Shown: positions 13,056 to 30,507 of the stretch, piece by piece
Layout of the letters: each line of letters begins with the position of its first letter
Position numbering within the stretch: the stretch's first letter is position 1
NCBI GenBank assembly: GCA_030141605.1
Contig: JAQGDQ010000005.1
Span: 1,860,180 to 1,924,179, forward strand
Length of the DNA stretch: 64,000 nucleotides
Source: Tubiluchus corallicola
Lineage: Eukaryota > Priapulida > Priapulimorpha > Priapulimorphida > Tubiluchidae
Direction of reading: 5' to 3'
Position numbers and translations under genes: made by a program
Notes under the pieces: model-generated
Told to the model about the DNA's origin: nothing
Seen by the model: only the letters and a program-made list of their open reading frames with translations
The model's database searches: none

Positions 13056-13450
13056 CTTAAACTACTAACGTCAAGCACAACCATCTTTACGTACGGCGTG
13101 TTAATTATTTTGAAAAACACTTTTTGTTTGTAAATACTAAGCAAAAGCTGCCAATTAAGCAAAACAGAATCTTATCCCAGTCTTTGACTATCTGAGTCAA
13201 AAACATTCACTAGTATCAGCTATGTTATCTGAACAATCCACAATGACGCGTTAGATAAATACCTGCTATTAAGACAATTTCCAGTCGGAAGGGCAATAAT
13301 AAATTAGACCAGCATGCAATTAGATTCCTTCCTGTGTCATACGTAATATCCGCGCGATGTCGTGGTTGCTTATTCGTGGTTTCTACCGTTTGGCAACAAC
13401 TTACAACGCACGATTACAATTTTCAAAACAAAAAAGAGTCATACATCATC

Positions 13451-13484
13451 ATCTACACAATCATAATGGCATGATTGTGTAGAT
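13451..13484. repeat. Perfect 14-bp stem hairpin with 6-base loop
   Basis: ATCTACACAATCAT and its exact reverse complement ATGATTGTGTAGAT flank AATGGC. It could be a cruciform-forming site or an RNA hairpin if transcribed. No transcript evidence is visible. Confidence 0.85.
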
Positions 13485-14220
13485 TATCTTTGTGGACCAT
13501 ATAATCATCGCAATAACGATTGCATAAGCAGTGATGGACAGCGGCGACAGTGATAACAACGACAAATATGTTAATGACAATTACACTGTTAACGAATATG
13601 GTCATAACCCTTTTGGGCCAGGGGAGGGCTATAGCTCCGCGTATTGCATATCAGTTTTTTAAAGTTATGATACTAGAAAATGGCGATTCTACGACTACTT
13701 TAACATTTAATAGCTCCGATTGTATTAGACAGTGATTCATCATTTTGTAAGTCGCCGCGTTATTTTTCAGGTTATAGACTGAATTCTTTGCTAGTTGCTA
13801 CCAGACATGCGAACCTAGGTTTCACTTTCTCTGCTTCGTCGGGCACAAATTCATCTCAAGTGAAGTCATGCATTAATAATTTACTGTGCTGTAATAGGTT
13901 AGGCTTACTTAGTCCCTAGATCAAGTAATAAGATTCTAATCGTCTTTGTGCCTATGTGTTTTTATGCGTTGTCCCACATGAGAGAACTAAGAGTTTCTAC
14001 TACGGTAATTTCAGGAATCCAGTACATAGAGTATTCAATCCGACTGACTAGCAAACACCCGATAATCCAGATTTTTATGTATGTGGCGTTTGTAGGTCGG
14101 GTTCTTGCAAGACGCATTGAACTGCATATAGCCAAATGCTCCTTATACGCTCGTTTGTAACGCAACCTAGATCAATGTAATAGAAGCATTGTTCTCATAC
14201 AATTCGACGCGGGTCAACAG

Positions 14221-14248
14221 GGATCCACTACACAGCGGATCCACTACA
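14221..14248. repeat. Short direct duplication GGATCCACTACA
   Basis: Two copies of GGATCCACTACA are separated by CAGC within about 28 bases. Function unknown. Confidence 0.7.
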
Positions 14249-14864
14249 GGGCTTACTTAAAGCACAACAAAGCGTTTACATAAAACTAAAAAAATCGTTT
14301 TGAAATTTTGTGTCACCTATATGCTGCCTTACTCCGCAGAAAGCTTGTATTAGGAGTTAAGCTGTATAAAACTTGAAAATGTAAATTCCGACAATGACTG
14401 TTAAGCGCAGCCATTTTGATGTTTGGCAGTTTGAAACAAGTTTAGATAACACTGGGCAGGTGGGTAAAGTTTAAAAAATAACCGGAGCATTCGTAGTGCA
14501 CGCTTCGCTAACAAAACAAAAGTATAAATTACCGTATCTTGGCAATTAGATTAAAATACGTTTTTGTGATAAGTAAATGATGCACACTGGGAAAGTGAGT
14601 TAGTGATATCTTACCATGTGGCGAGAATATCTTAAATTATCATGAATTTTTTTCTAGTTACATATATCTTTCAAGATAGGTAAGAGCAATGTTAACTATA
14701 TAAGTTTGTATGGAATGTTCTTTGGGGTATATTTTAAAAATCCCTTTTCTTCCCTTTTAAATATGTGATTGTGGGAGGGTAGAAATCCTATTAAGCATCA
14801 GAAATACGTTTAGGGTGAGATATTGGTAACGAGATAGTGAGCGTCGATACCCTTAAATCGTCTT

Positions 14865-14990
14865 TGTTACTAATCTGTAATCACTTATTTATTTTTTATC
14901 TCTTGATGTACTAACCGTTTTTATATAGTGATCGCATTAATGTACATATCGTGTCGAAAATAAATGATAATGATAATAATAATATTGAAC
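14865..14990 (+). mobile_element. Probable LINE 3' UTR with (ATGATA/ATA)n tail
   Basis: T-rich sequence ends GTGTCGAAAATAAATGATAA and continues into AATAATAAT. The GTCGAAATAAATGATAATAAT ending is common for CR1/RTE-type 3' tails. No RT remnant is attached. Confidence 0.35.
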
Positions 14991-16110
14991 CAATAGAAGC
15001 GTCTGCGTCCTCCCTTAATTTAACCAGTGTAACGGGAGTTGGAGCATGGGCAGACAAAACCCGCAAAGAGGCAGTTTTCACGATGGCAACTGAGCATTTT
15101 AGACACCAGAATATATCTTCTAACGTTTTTAAAAAGAAGTGGATAAAACACAGCCGTAATGCGTAGTACGCATTTATCTTCGCTATACGATGGCAGACTG
15201 TTGCCCATAATTATTCTATTATTTCTTTAGGTCACATGGTGTGCTTCCATGCTGATTAATTGTCCATGATACAGACTCGATTATTAGAAACAGTGGTTGG
15301 TAACTAAATTGAATCCTGATTCTAACTTTTAAAATAATCCAGTTGAAATGCGCAAAGAACACGCGAGTATAGCAAAAATTGCTATCTTATAGCAAAAATT
15401 TCAAAACCTTATATTAGTATTTGTAATTCGTTTTAGTATAACAAAATATTAATTTTCGAACCTCAATCTGCGACGTTAATGTTACTATGATCGCCAATTA
15501 TAAGCATTTACCAACTTAGGTATCTAAAGTTGTCTACAGATATTTGTGATTTTTTGGGCGCATGATAATGCCTGACACACAGTCAAACAGAGTAAAGTCA
15601 ACTGCTAACTCAAATCGCGGGAAAATGTTTAACAATACCTTTGTTTGTCTCTGTATAATAACATGCAAGACTGTATTCGAATTTTTGAAGCAGCTATTAT
15701 ATTCTGTGTGAGCGTTCTAGTTTGCCTGGACATAGTCAGTACACGTTTATTACCAGCACTTGCTGTGCGAGGAAGTGAGATGTGATCTGTCAAGGTAACA
15801 TATTTTCCAAGAGGTTTGTAGACGTATCCGAGTACCTAAATCAACTTACACAACATACTTTATTTCTGTCTAATTCTCTTACATGACAGAGTTTGCTTTA
15901 CACAGTGCTTTTGCTCAGATTTGGGCCACATGACCAGGTGTAGTTCAGAGGCAGGCGTGTGTACTATTGGTTCTCGGACAAGATTTATTTCAACTGCACG
16001 TTGCAACTGCAGGTATTCGTCTCTCGCTAATTGAGGCGAATCCAGGTAAAAAAAGTTACAGATAAAAAAAGATCCAGAAAAAAGTCACCTGAAAAATTCA
16101 TAGAAAAAAT
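14991..16110. other. Intergenic, no supported gene
   Basis: The 71-codon frame at 14951-15166 overlaps the LINE tail and has no splice context. A short ATAGCAAAAATT duplication occurs near 15371-15399. Nothing else was recognised. Confidence 0.4.
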
Positions 16111-16111
16111 G

Positions 16112-16159
16112 TATAACCCTAATCTTAACCCTAACCCTTGCCGTAACCCTAACCCTAAG
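16112..16159. repeat. Interstitial telomere-like tract (CCCTAA)n
   Basis: About seven imperfect CCCTAA units (TTAGGG on the minus strand) include CTTAACCCTAACCC and CCGTAACCCTAACCCTAAG. TTAGGG is the ancestral animal telomere repeat. Ordinary sequence continues on both sides, so this is an internal tract and not a chromosome end. Confidence 0.8.
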
Positions 16160-16490
16160 ATACTGAATAAAACGTAATTTTTTAACATACATGTAATGCT
16201 GTCATATAGTGTTGTCAATGTGTACAAGTCATGTATTGCTGATTTAAAATATTTTCTGTTTTATTACTTTAATATTTTATGGCGCTTAAATAAATTGTGA
16301 CTGACTTGAATATTTTTGTTTGACTACCTTTCTTTCCCAGCGAAAATTGCGACTTTATTCCAGGCCACCATAAATTAATTATGACTTTTTCTCATGATAT
16401 TTTTCCCAGCCAAAATTGTGATTTTTTTCTGTGACAGGACAGCAAGAAGTGTATCATTATGTGACATAAACTACATTACTGAAAAATAGG

Positions 16491-16765
16491 CAGGACTAAG
16501 TAGCTTACTTGTTGATTGGGGCTGTTTATTATCGTACTGATATCAGCCATATTTAGCCAGAAAGGAAAAAATCAAAAATAATATAGAATCTTTTTCAAAA
16601 AAAGTAATGTTTCCACACACAAGATTTACTTGGAAGGACCGTGCCCTGTATGAAATTGGCACTCATGTAATACTGTATCAAATTTTGCTACATGAAAATC
16701 AAAAGTAAGAACATTATTTAATTAATGTTCAGTAAAGACAGATTGCCACAAAAATTAACAGAAAT
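16491..16765. repeat. Copy 1 of a dispersed repeat (other copy at 21313)
   Basis: This matches 21313-21595 in the same orientation over about 270 bases. Shared blocks include GGACTAAG/GGACTAGG, TTTATTATC, TATCAGCCATAT/TATCAGTCATAT, CCAGAAAGGA, AATACTGTAT and AATGTTCA. The two copies are clearly homologous but diverged. There are no terminal repeats or coding capacity, so the family is unknown. Confidence 0.6.
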
Positions 16766-16769
16766 GCTA

Positions 16770-21312
<4,543 letters not shown>

Positions 21313-21595
21313 GGAGGACTAGGTTGCTTTCTTACTGATTAGGCTATTTATTATCATATTAATATCAGTCATATTGAACCAGAAAGGATAACTTTCCAAA
21401 AGCACTGCAACGTAAAAAAATTAAAAATAACATGAAATATTTTCCAAAAAATAACGTCTTTACACTCATAATTTACAGGAAACATACGAAACTAACCTGA
21501 ATATAATACTGTATGAAATTTTACTACGTGATAATTAAAAGCAGGAACTTTATTGTTCAATTTAATGTTCAATAATGGCTGTTTAGCAAAAACTA
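21313..21595. repeat. Copy 2 of a dispersed repeat (other copy at 16491)
   Basis: Same ordered blocks as the copy at 16491, with indels (extra ACTTTCCAAAAGCACTGC after the CCAGAAAGGA block). The copies lie 4.8 kb apart in direct orientation. They may be parts of a longer interspersed element or an old segmental duplication. Confidence 0.6.
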
Positions 21596-21599
21596 GTTT

Positions 21600-23384
21600 G
21601 TTGAATATTACAGGTTTTCGCATGTAACGGTGGCTATAATGGCAACTCGAAAACAATGAACTCAAATCGTAAATATGACTCGAGTGAACCAAACTGTATT
21701 AGACGCGCGGCCTAACATTAAATGATCAAGTAATTTTAATATCTTTATGCTTAGATACTTGAACTAGAAACTAGCGTTGGGAGACTTGTGGCTAGATGTT
21801 AATGACAAAATTTGGACTTAAGCCGTCATTTTACGGCACAATTTGCCGTTCTTGGCATCGTCTCGCAAAAAACACACAAGAGGATTCGAGGATTAGCAAA
21901 CCATTGCTCTGCCGCAGCAGCTAGCCACTTTCAAACTAACATTTTAAACGTAATTTCGCAGTTAGAATAGGTATTACAAAACGGGCACATTTTTATTCCG
22001 CCCATTCAATTTTATCTGTCACCTAGTTTAATCTACAGCCAAACTTGAATTGGAGTCATTATATAAATATAAAAAAATAATCTGTTATCTGTCATTGGCT
22101 TTAGCATATCACTGCCAGAATGATGTGCGGATGTACCTTCCATATAATTTCGGTAGTTATGGTAAAATATACAAATTACGTAACACCTATATGTCCAAAA
22201 CGTTTGCAGAGTAAACTTTACACTGTGTAATTCTAATTAACACTGACTCCTTTCATTGCCTTGCTTCGGAATAACACTTTATTTGCGATGCACTACTTTC
22301 TCTCAGCGCAGTGAGGTGTAGTTCTCTTTAATAACGCAGTTCTCCTTTGCCATTCGGTCGAAAATAATCATTCAAAGTGTTGATTTTATTGCTTGTACGT
22401 ATCTAATGACATTAGTATAGTTCTCATTAAATTAGCGAAGTTTCAAGAAAATTGGTGGTCGGCGAAATTGCATGAAAAAACGATTATGTTTACCAACCAA
22501 AGCAAAACACTTTTTGGAATACACTATAAAACTTTTGTGTGCTCTTTTTCGGCCCAAATAACTGCAAATAACTGACCATTTAGGGCATTTTGGCATTTTA
22601 GGCAATTACATAATTAAAATATAATACACATTTTCACTGTAATCATGTATCTGTTGGAAGTGCAAATGGTTTAAACTTGACTGTTTTAGCGCTTTGCAGC
22701 ACTTTGGATTTAACCAAGCTTATGGTAATGTAAGTGTTATTTAACTATTAAGTAGTAAAAGGGATCGGTTAACTCTTTATTACTAAATTAACGTTAAAGT
22801 CAATGCAAAAATTAAACAACGTACGAGTTTTGAAGCTGTAACCTAGGGCCTATGTGTAACGTTTCCCTTTACAAAAATACACAAAAGTGCGGCGGTGCTT
22901 CCTGGCAGAGGTACACAAAAGTCTAGAAGGAAATAGATAAACGGCAGCCGTTTTCCTTGAAATACATAAACTCAGTTTCACCTCAATCTCAAACTCATTC
23001 TCCAGGTTTTTGTTATTTTATATTTATACGAGATTTAATAAATTAATAAATAAATAAATAAAGCTTTTTCATTTGGTTGTAGACTAACCTAGATATTCGA
23101 TTGTGAGTAATTGTGAGCTCTGTTCAAATCGCAAGTACATAAATAAGAAAGTAAATAAATAAGTTTATTTTAAGACGGATTATCAACAATAAAACACTCG
23201 AGACTCATGAGATTCCTTTACCGTCCATAAATCAAGACAAATAAAATGTACAGGAAAACACAATAGAATGAAATTTCAAATCAGAGGAAATTTATTAGGC
23301 TGTTATTCAAACTATTGGCAATATATAAACTTGTATTAGTTATACCAAACAGGAATCTGTATTGTACTGTTTGTAGAGGTTGAT
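21600..23384. other. Intergenic, no supported gene
   Basis: AT-rich sequence with a short (AATA)n run at 23040-23062. The 60-66 codon frames lack coding features. Confidence 0.4.
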
Positions 23385-23525
<141 letters not shown>

Positions 23526-24316
23526 GTAGATCATCCCATGTGTTGACAACTCATGTGTAAGTAGTTCGTGCCCACATCCCCACACAAACGCATCTCTATT
23601 AGGGCTCCATCTCTATCCACATTACTAATGCATGGGATATCTAGCGGTTTCCCTAACGTGTTCTTCAAATGACATACTATGCCACTCAAGCAAGAGAATT
23701 TTTCCACATCCACGTGATACTTTAGGTGCCCCATATTATTTAGCGGACAAATTTAAATCGAGGGAGTAAAATACTAAGATTAAAATTCTGATATTGCGAA
23801 AACGTAAAGACTTGACAATAAAAGCAAAGGTGCAATTTCTACTGTGTAAATGTGCTCACTGCGTCGTTAGAATGGATAACGTAAACAGTTTTTTTAGACT
23901 TTCCAGACTCCCGTAGACACAACTTCCGTTTCACAGTTCAGCTAACTTGTGATAGGAGGGCAGTTAGTATTGGTGCCACAGGAATCTTTTTAAGAAATCA
24001 AGCTGACGGGTTTCTTTAATTTAATTTACTGCATTGAGCTGCCATTATATAATTAATTTACACGTATTTATATCCTACAGATTTGATATTATTAATAACT
24101 CTAATTACTAGGTTAGACTGACTACTTTTCCCAGCTTCATAACAATATATTCATTTTATAATAGAATGCAGTAGTAACAAGCAACGTAGTGCACTTACAA
24201 TTTAAAGAATTTTTTCTACTGCCTAGATAAAGATCTATATAAAAAATTATAATTGCAGTAACATAATCTGCTTCAAGCCAAAACCTTTAAATTTATTTTA
24301 CTTTATTTTAATCTTT
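23526..24316. other. Intergenic, nothing recognised
   Basis: No splice-supported frame or repeat was found. Confidence 0.4.
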
Positions 24317-25240
<924 letters not shown>

Positions 25241-25600
25241 AACACAAAGTTTATTTATTATTTGTTTATTTTATTATTTTAATTTTTTCGTACATTTAAC
25301 ATAAAAAATTTGAACACTCTGCTATTCTGGTTATTAGAAAAATTACAATGGAAACTACTAATACATATATATATGTACATACGCACTCAGATACAAAACA
25401 TAATAATACGAGACAGATAATTAAAAATGCGATACACACAGGCATAAAACACTATAAAAGTTACACATTTAATATGTATAAATGTACATAGGCACTCAGA
25501 TGCAAAACATAATAATACGAGACAGATCATTAAAAATGCGATACACACAGGCATAAAACACTATAAAAGTTACACATTTAAAAAGATAAAACATATTGAT
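25241..25600 (-). mobile_element. Probable LINE 3' UTR (minus strand) with internal 109-bp tandem duplication
   Basis: On the minus strand the segment ends GTTAAATGTACGAAAAAATT followed by AAATAATAAAATAAAC, a typical non-LTR 3' tail. Upstream of it, 25373-25481 and 25482 to about 25580 are nearly identical tandem copies (period 109, about three substitutions), starting ATGTACATACGCACTCAGAT and ATGTACATAGGCACTCAGAT. No RT frame is attached. Confidence 0.5.
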
Positions 25601-26790
25601 TGCATAATACACCAATGGCAATAGGTCCATATTATTATATTGTGATATGAAGAGTAATCATACAATTTATCAATTATATAGTTGGATAGTTCTGGCAGCC
25701 CATATATAAATAATCACAATTATCTTTTTGCAATGACGTCATTGCTAAGAATATTAAGTATAAATATACAAAACCGAATAGTAAACAACAGAAGCAATGC
25801 ATGGACTATACAGTGGGTTGTACTACTCATGATCAACAAAAGTCTGAAACTTAGCTGAAATAAATTTCTTTATTAAAGCGCACTCTTAATAACTTCACGT
25901 CATCATCATCATCATCATCATTATTACCAATACAGTTGCTGACACCACCACCATCATCATCAAAACCGAGTTGTACATAGTGACAGTATCCTGCTTACTT
26001 CTATACAGCCAGGAATGTTTCCTGCAACGATCCAAGCTTTGTTACTTCTAGTAGTATCTTACTACAAAGTTGAGAAATCGTTCTTGAAAGTTGAGAGTGT
26101 ACCATAGAATTTGCTAGCCTGCATTTCCTATTCTCTTTTCTGCTAATAAAGCCAAATTTTGATAAGTGGATACAGCTGCCAAACTTTTAAGAATGATCCA
26201 TTAGGCCATTTTAACAACGTTTGCGCTTTGCAGGCTTATACCTCCAAACCTTTCATAGATGGACGCTTGGTTATATGTTATATCATTTGGTGATAGGATT
26301 AGTGACCTTGGAACATATGAAGTGGTCAAGAGTTGCATCATCAGTACCCCTCTATCCATTTCACAAAATCAAATATTTATATATAAATTGCAAGCAAAAC
26401 CATAAACTGTGACAAAATGCTTTATGGTCCAATAAGAAATCGGCCATTTGCCACATAATTTTGGGTCCAAGTTTTGAGCTCTGACAAAAATTAGACACCT
26501 CATATTTCTAAATTAAGAATAATATTGTAGTACTTTGATATGTTGGGTTTTTGCTTAAGGTACACGAGGTGCTAACATGTCTATAAAACCTAATAAAATA
26601 ATAGATTTATAGAAAAATTTAGATGATTAAGCTGGCCCAATGAATATTTATGATATAGCATCTGATCTTAGATGAATTTTTATTATTATATGGTACAAAT
26701 GGGCATGGTACAATGTACAATGAGTATGGTACAATGTATTAACAAAGCTACATATCGAAACGTGCTGAATTGTAATAGTTATGGATAACG
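25601..26790. other. Upstream flank of the neuropeptide gene
   Basis: Contains a short imperfect (ATC)n run (25899-25962). Some of it should be 5' intron of the gene at 26813, because an acceptor lies just before the start codon. I could not place the upstream non-coding exon or promoter. Confidence 0.4.
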
Positions 26791-26804
26791 TTTTCTTTTT
26801 TCAG
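26791..26804 (+). promoter_or_regulatory. Splice acceptor of a 5' UTR intron
   Basis: A pure T/C tract then CAG lies nine bases before the ATG of the neuropeptide gene. It argues for at least one upstream non-coding exon and makes the ATG at 26813 the natural start. Confidence 0.65.
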
Positions 26805-26812
26805 TGCCTGCC

Positions 26813-27169
26813 ATGAATGTGCATACAATACTTTTGTTGTTAGCTACATTTGGACTGAGTTTATGTTACCGAGAAGACAAAGACACATACGAGCTGTTGA
26901 GGAGAAGTTATCAAAATCCAACTTTTCTAATGGATGCTGCATACAGATACACCTACCCTGATATAAGCCGTCCCGCTTTCAACAGATTCGCCCATGAAGC
27001 CAGAAAAAGAGTTAATTCATATCGATCATGGCGGCCCATGTTTGGACCGGTTCCGGCCTCTCCTCGAGGAAGCTGGTCTGCGCTAGATCCCGACGAAGGA
27101 AGTGAGGGTCATCTCATTTCTAGAGAGGTTTCAGAGGAGCGACGGCCGTTCAGGTGGGGACGGCGATAA
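26813..27169 (+). CDS. Candidate neuropeptide precursor, predicted PFRW-amide, 118 aa
   Basis: The frame starts at an ATG nine bases after an acceptor (TTTTCTTTTTTCAG, AG at 26803-26804), so the 5' UTR is spliced. Residues 1-18 (MNVHTILLLLATFGLSLC) form a typical signal peptide. The only Cys is at its end, so the secreted part has no disulfides. Dibasic sites lie at 30-31 (RR), 65-66 (RKR at 64-66), 110-111 (RR) and 117-118 (RR, directly before the stop). The last product is PFRW (112-115) followed by Gly116, an amidation donor, then RR, so secretory processing predicts PFRW-NH2. Two longer intermediates (32-63 and 67-109) would also be released; the first is rich in Tyr, Phe and Arg. Short length, dibasic sites and terminal G-R-R are hallmarks of neuropeptide precursors. 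FRW resembles the melanocortin core HFRWG and RW-amide ends known in luqin and sNPF families, but four residues cannot prove homology. I know no named family that fits. Confidence 0.75.
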   Translation: MNVHTILLLLATFGLSLCYREDKDTYELLRRSYQNPTFLMDAAYRYTYPDISRPAFNRFAHEARKRVNSYRSWRPMFGPVPASPRGSWSALDPDEGSEGHLISREVSEERRPFRWGRR

Positions 27170-27500
27170 AAGCGCACCTCGTAGATAAGATATTATTTTG
27201 TTACCAATGATTAAAATTATTTATCTTATTTTGTTAAATCAGCTTTTTACCCATACTTTAATCCAAATAATTTGGAATTGGACTTGCAAGTACACATACA
27301 AATTTATGTAGATGCTGATGTACGCTTAAGAATTTAAGCCTACTAAAAATTACTAATTTATCAACTTTCGTAATACATGAAGCTCATTATTTTTGAAGAA
27401 AACGTTCTTGAAAAAGATTTTCGATGTAAACCCATGTGGCCTGTTAGCTTTAGATGCTGGCATGTTGTGTATTATAGTTCTGCATAGGTACAAAATTTAA

Positions 27501-27506
27501 AATAAA
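27501..27506 (+). terminator. Polyadenylation signal AATAAA
   Basis: AATAAA lies about 330 bases after the stop of the neuropeptide gene, followed by T-rich sequence. It fits a short 3' UTR. Confidence 0.5.
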
Positions 27507-27509
27507 TGT

Positions 27510-30433
27510 AATTTATTTATTGATGTAGCCGTACAAAGTAAATGTAGAAGTAAATGTAGAATTTGTCACTATTTACTGTACAACCTGTAGCAAACATATG
27601 TATGTTTGTTACTCTATTGTGACTGATTATTTGCCATCATGTAATTAACGGCTTTTAATGAAATCATAATGCAGGCGTATTCACATACACAGATTAAATG
27701 CACTCATAAGCAGTAAAGGAATATGAAGGATACTGATAAAAATGGAACTAATAGCTTTTGACCTAAATCTCCCCCTTAAAAACAGTTTTTACAGCCGAGT
27801 TAGCTCACCACATACAGTGTGGATTAATAGGGTTGAATCTAGAAACAATGTCCGTTTTCTAGCAATCCAACAATGTTAAGTACTGTTCCGCCTTTGCTGT
27901 TTTCTCACCAATAATTTTGTCTTAGGTACCATTTTTACTACTAATTTTTGCCAACACTTGACAGAAGCGTCAGCAAAACAGGTAAACTAACAAGATATAT
28001 CACACGAAAAAGATGAACATAACTTGAGCAAGTTACAAAGTGCTTTTTCAACATTTTCAAAAATGCACCCACATCACATTATCACAGTTCGATAGAGAAA
28101 CATTCAACACTGACATTATGAGTGATAGAACACACAGAATACATATAGGCACAAAATTCGGCAATATTGACGAAATTTAAAAGCTGTGTATTGTGAAATT
28201 TAATCAAAACGTTACATGGCGTTTTGATTTCAAGATTTTTTACCAATGAGCCCATTACTGACGACATTTTGTGTTTTCTACCACACCAGTACTACGATTG
28301 TAAATCATAAATCACGGCTAGAATATTGACAATTTCTTGTGTAGGGTAGGTAGCCTATTGGTTTTTGTAAATCTAAGAGTAAACTTTGAAGTCACTAACA
28401 AGTTTTCGGAGAAAAACAGTACGGAAATGCTCCGTAATCCGGAGCACATAATTTTTACAATTTTTTAATTTGTTTTTAGCAGAAATTTAGTCTAGTGAAC
28501 TGATTTTGGGGGGGACAATGAACATAAACACAAAGCAACTTGTTGCATCGTGGAATAGGCCTGCTTGTAATGATTTTAATATGGATTTTGTTAATATAGA
28601 TGACATGAGTAAGTACATGCTTTTCAAAGCTGGGTTTGGCAGGTATTTTAATGAGAGTTTACTAAATGTACTTTAATTAGATAACAACGCATGGAATGAA
28701 ACTGTAAATTTGTTGGTTTGTTGGATTGTAAATCTATAAGCCATGCGTGCAATTGTGCATGCCGTGTAGAGCTGGTACGTAATTAAGTATTGTGCGAGAG
28801 GATCTTTAATAACTAAGTTATGTTTAATATATTTTTAAACGACAAAAATATTTCTTCTTTCCGAGATTACATTCCTGCTGTTAGAAAGAGAGTTTATGAG
28901 TTGCACACGCGATTAAAGTGATAGCTATGTAACAAACAATGCAGACTTTAATCTATGTAGGGATTTGCGATCTCACTTTATTGTTGGAAAAACGTGAATT
29001 GATTGTTGTCCGTTTATATTCCCTGCCTTGATGAAACGTGCTAGATTAAGACATTCGATGGATAAAATGATTGGTGGTCGTTATGAAGTACATGCGAATA
29101 AATAGAAATTTAAGCAACATATTGTTAGTTTTGTGCATGGTTGAAGTAGTTTATTCTGTACTGTGCCAGCTATTTTCATTTTTTGTGAGCAAAAACAAAG
29201 AAAGTCACACTGGTAAACTACGTTGTACCGTTGTAATCACGTCACGCTCCCATCTTCTGAATTGCTAAGTGACTGTGTAGATTTTCCAAAAACACAAATT
29301 TTTAAATAAACTGTTGTTTGGCATTTTTAAATTTTATGTTTTATTACTTTTTTTAAATAACTTGTACACGTTCACTTAGAAATCATAAAGCAATTTTGCG
29401 CGGGGTGATATTCAGGCAACTCACTTTGTATGCTGTTTTTAATATTTATCTTAAACACTGTTCTCTGCAGACTGGCACAACATTTTTTAACACGACAGAG
29501 AACAGATACCATTTCGGTTTTACTGTAAATGGTCTTAATTTTTACACCACGCTAGGTGTAAAATATCATGTAAAAAATCACAGTTTTAATGATCAGACGT
29601 GTAGGTGACAATCGATTTCAGTAACAGAAGTAGCAGCAGCAATGACAACAGCAACAGCAACAGCAGCAGCGGCGACAGCAACCATAGCAGCAATGCCATT
29701 AGTGACCGTATCTACGAGTTAATGAAACATATATTAAATGAAAATATTTACCGCAAGATCACTGAGGACTATACGCTGTTATACACGCTCGGTGAAGGTA
29801 CAGATAATTATGCATTTTAATCTGCTCGGCCACAGGAGTCACGTTTTCATTTTTCACGTTTCAGTTTTCACCTGTCATTCGTGAAACGTAGTGAAGATAG
29901 AACAATGTAGTATTTCTGTTGAGCACCTGTCACAGGTTTCTGGCGTTACCTGTTCACGCGTCACGCTTTAATTGAGCTGCTCTCAAAAACGTGAAGCCGT
30001 GAAACGGAAACATAAAATGAGAAAAATTTAGTGTTTCTGGCTCTGGGATGTCCGCTAATTTGTGATCCGACACCTGCAGTTTACAAAAATAAAGTACAAC
30101 GAAATCAAATGTGGAAATTTAAGAGGAGAAACTGCCGCCCCCAAGAAAGGGAGGTCGCAGTCGGTTTTTGCATTAACTCAACCTTTCTCATGCTTATCAT
30201 TAGTACGAAGTACGCAACAATACTGCATGGTTTAAATTATTCCGCTTCTATTTTTTTAACAATTTTAGTGTGCCTACGCAAAGTTTTTATGAAACCTTGA
30301 GAATCAAGTCAAGTCAACCATACTCGCACTGCATAATGTTTATACAAATTATGATTGATCGGAAATATATTGGCCTGTAAATAGAGACCTGCTAATACGT
30401 ATATATGTTTATTATTGTATACAAATAATTATT
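27510..30433. other. Intergenic, no supported gene
   Basis: A weak tRNA-like string occurs at about 27792-27842 (GAGTTAGCTCACCAC, then GGGTTGAATCT), possibly a decayed SINE. A (CAR)n-rich patch at 29627-29697 gives a Ser/Asn-rich frame of no significance. GTGAAACG motifs recur at 29880-30010 and 30520. Confidence 0.35.
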
Positions 30434-30507
30434 TATCATCATCATCATCGTCGTCGTCGTCATCATCAGCATAATCGTCGTCGTCATCATCGTCATTATT
30501 ATCATTA
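30434..30507. repeat. Imperfect (ATC/GTC)n microsatellite
   Basis: Alternating blocks of ATC and GTC trinucleotides with a few interruptions. Confidence 0.9.

Larger units (their letters stand above)
13056..14860. other. Intergenic, no supported gene
   Basis: Apart from the hairpin at 13451 and the small duplication at 14221, nothing was recognised. Overlapping 60-70 codon frames on both strands at 13948-14165 look like chance. Confidence 0.4.

Noticed and set aside
16112-16159. A true chromosome end
   Set aside because: Unique sequence continues on both sides and the tract is short and imperfect.
26813-27169. Assignment of the neuropeptide gene to the melanocortin/POMC, luqin or sNPF family
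   Set aside because: Only the FRW/RW core is shared. Luqin precursors usually carry a Cys pair after the peptide, which is absent here, and POMC is known from vertebrates. Similarity of four residues is not enough.
27792-27842. tRNA gene
   Set aside because: A and B box-like strings are present, but the arms do not fold into a full cloverleaf and the B box lacks a key C.
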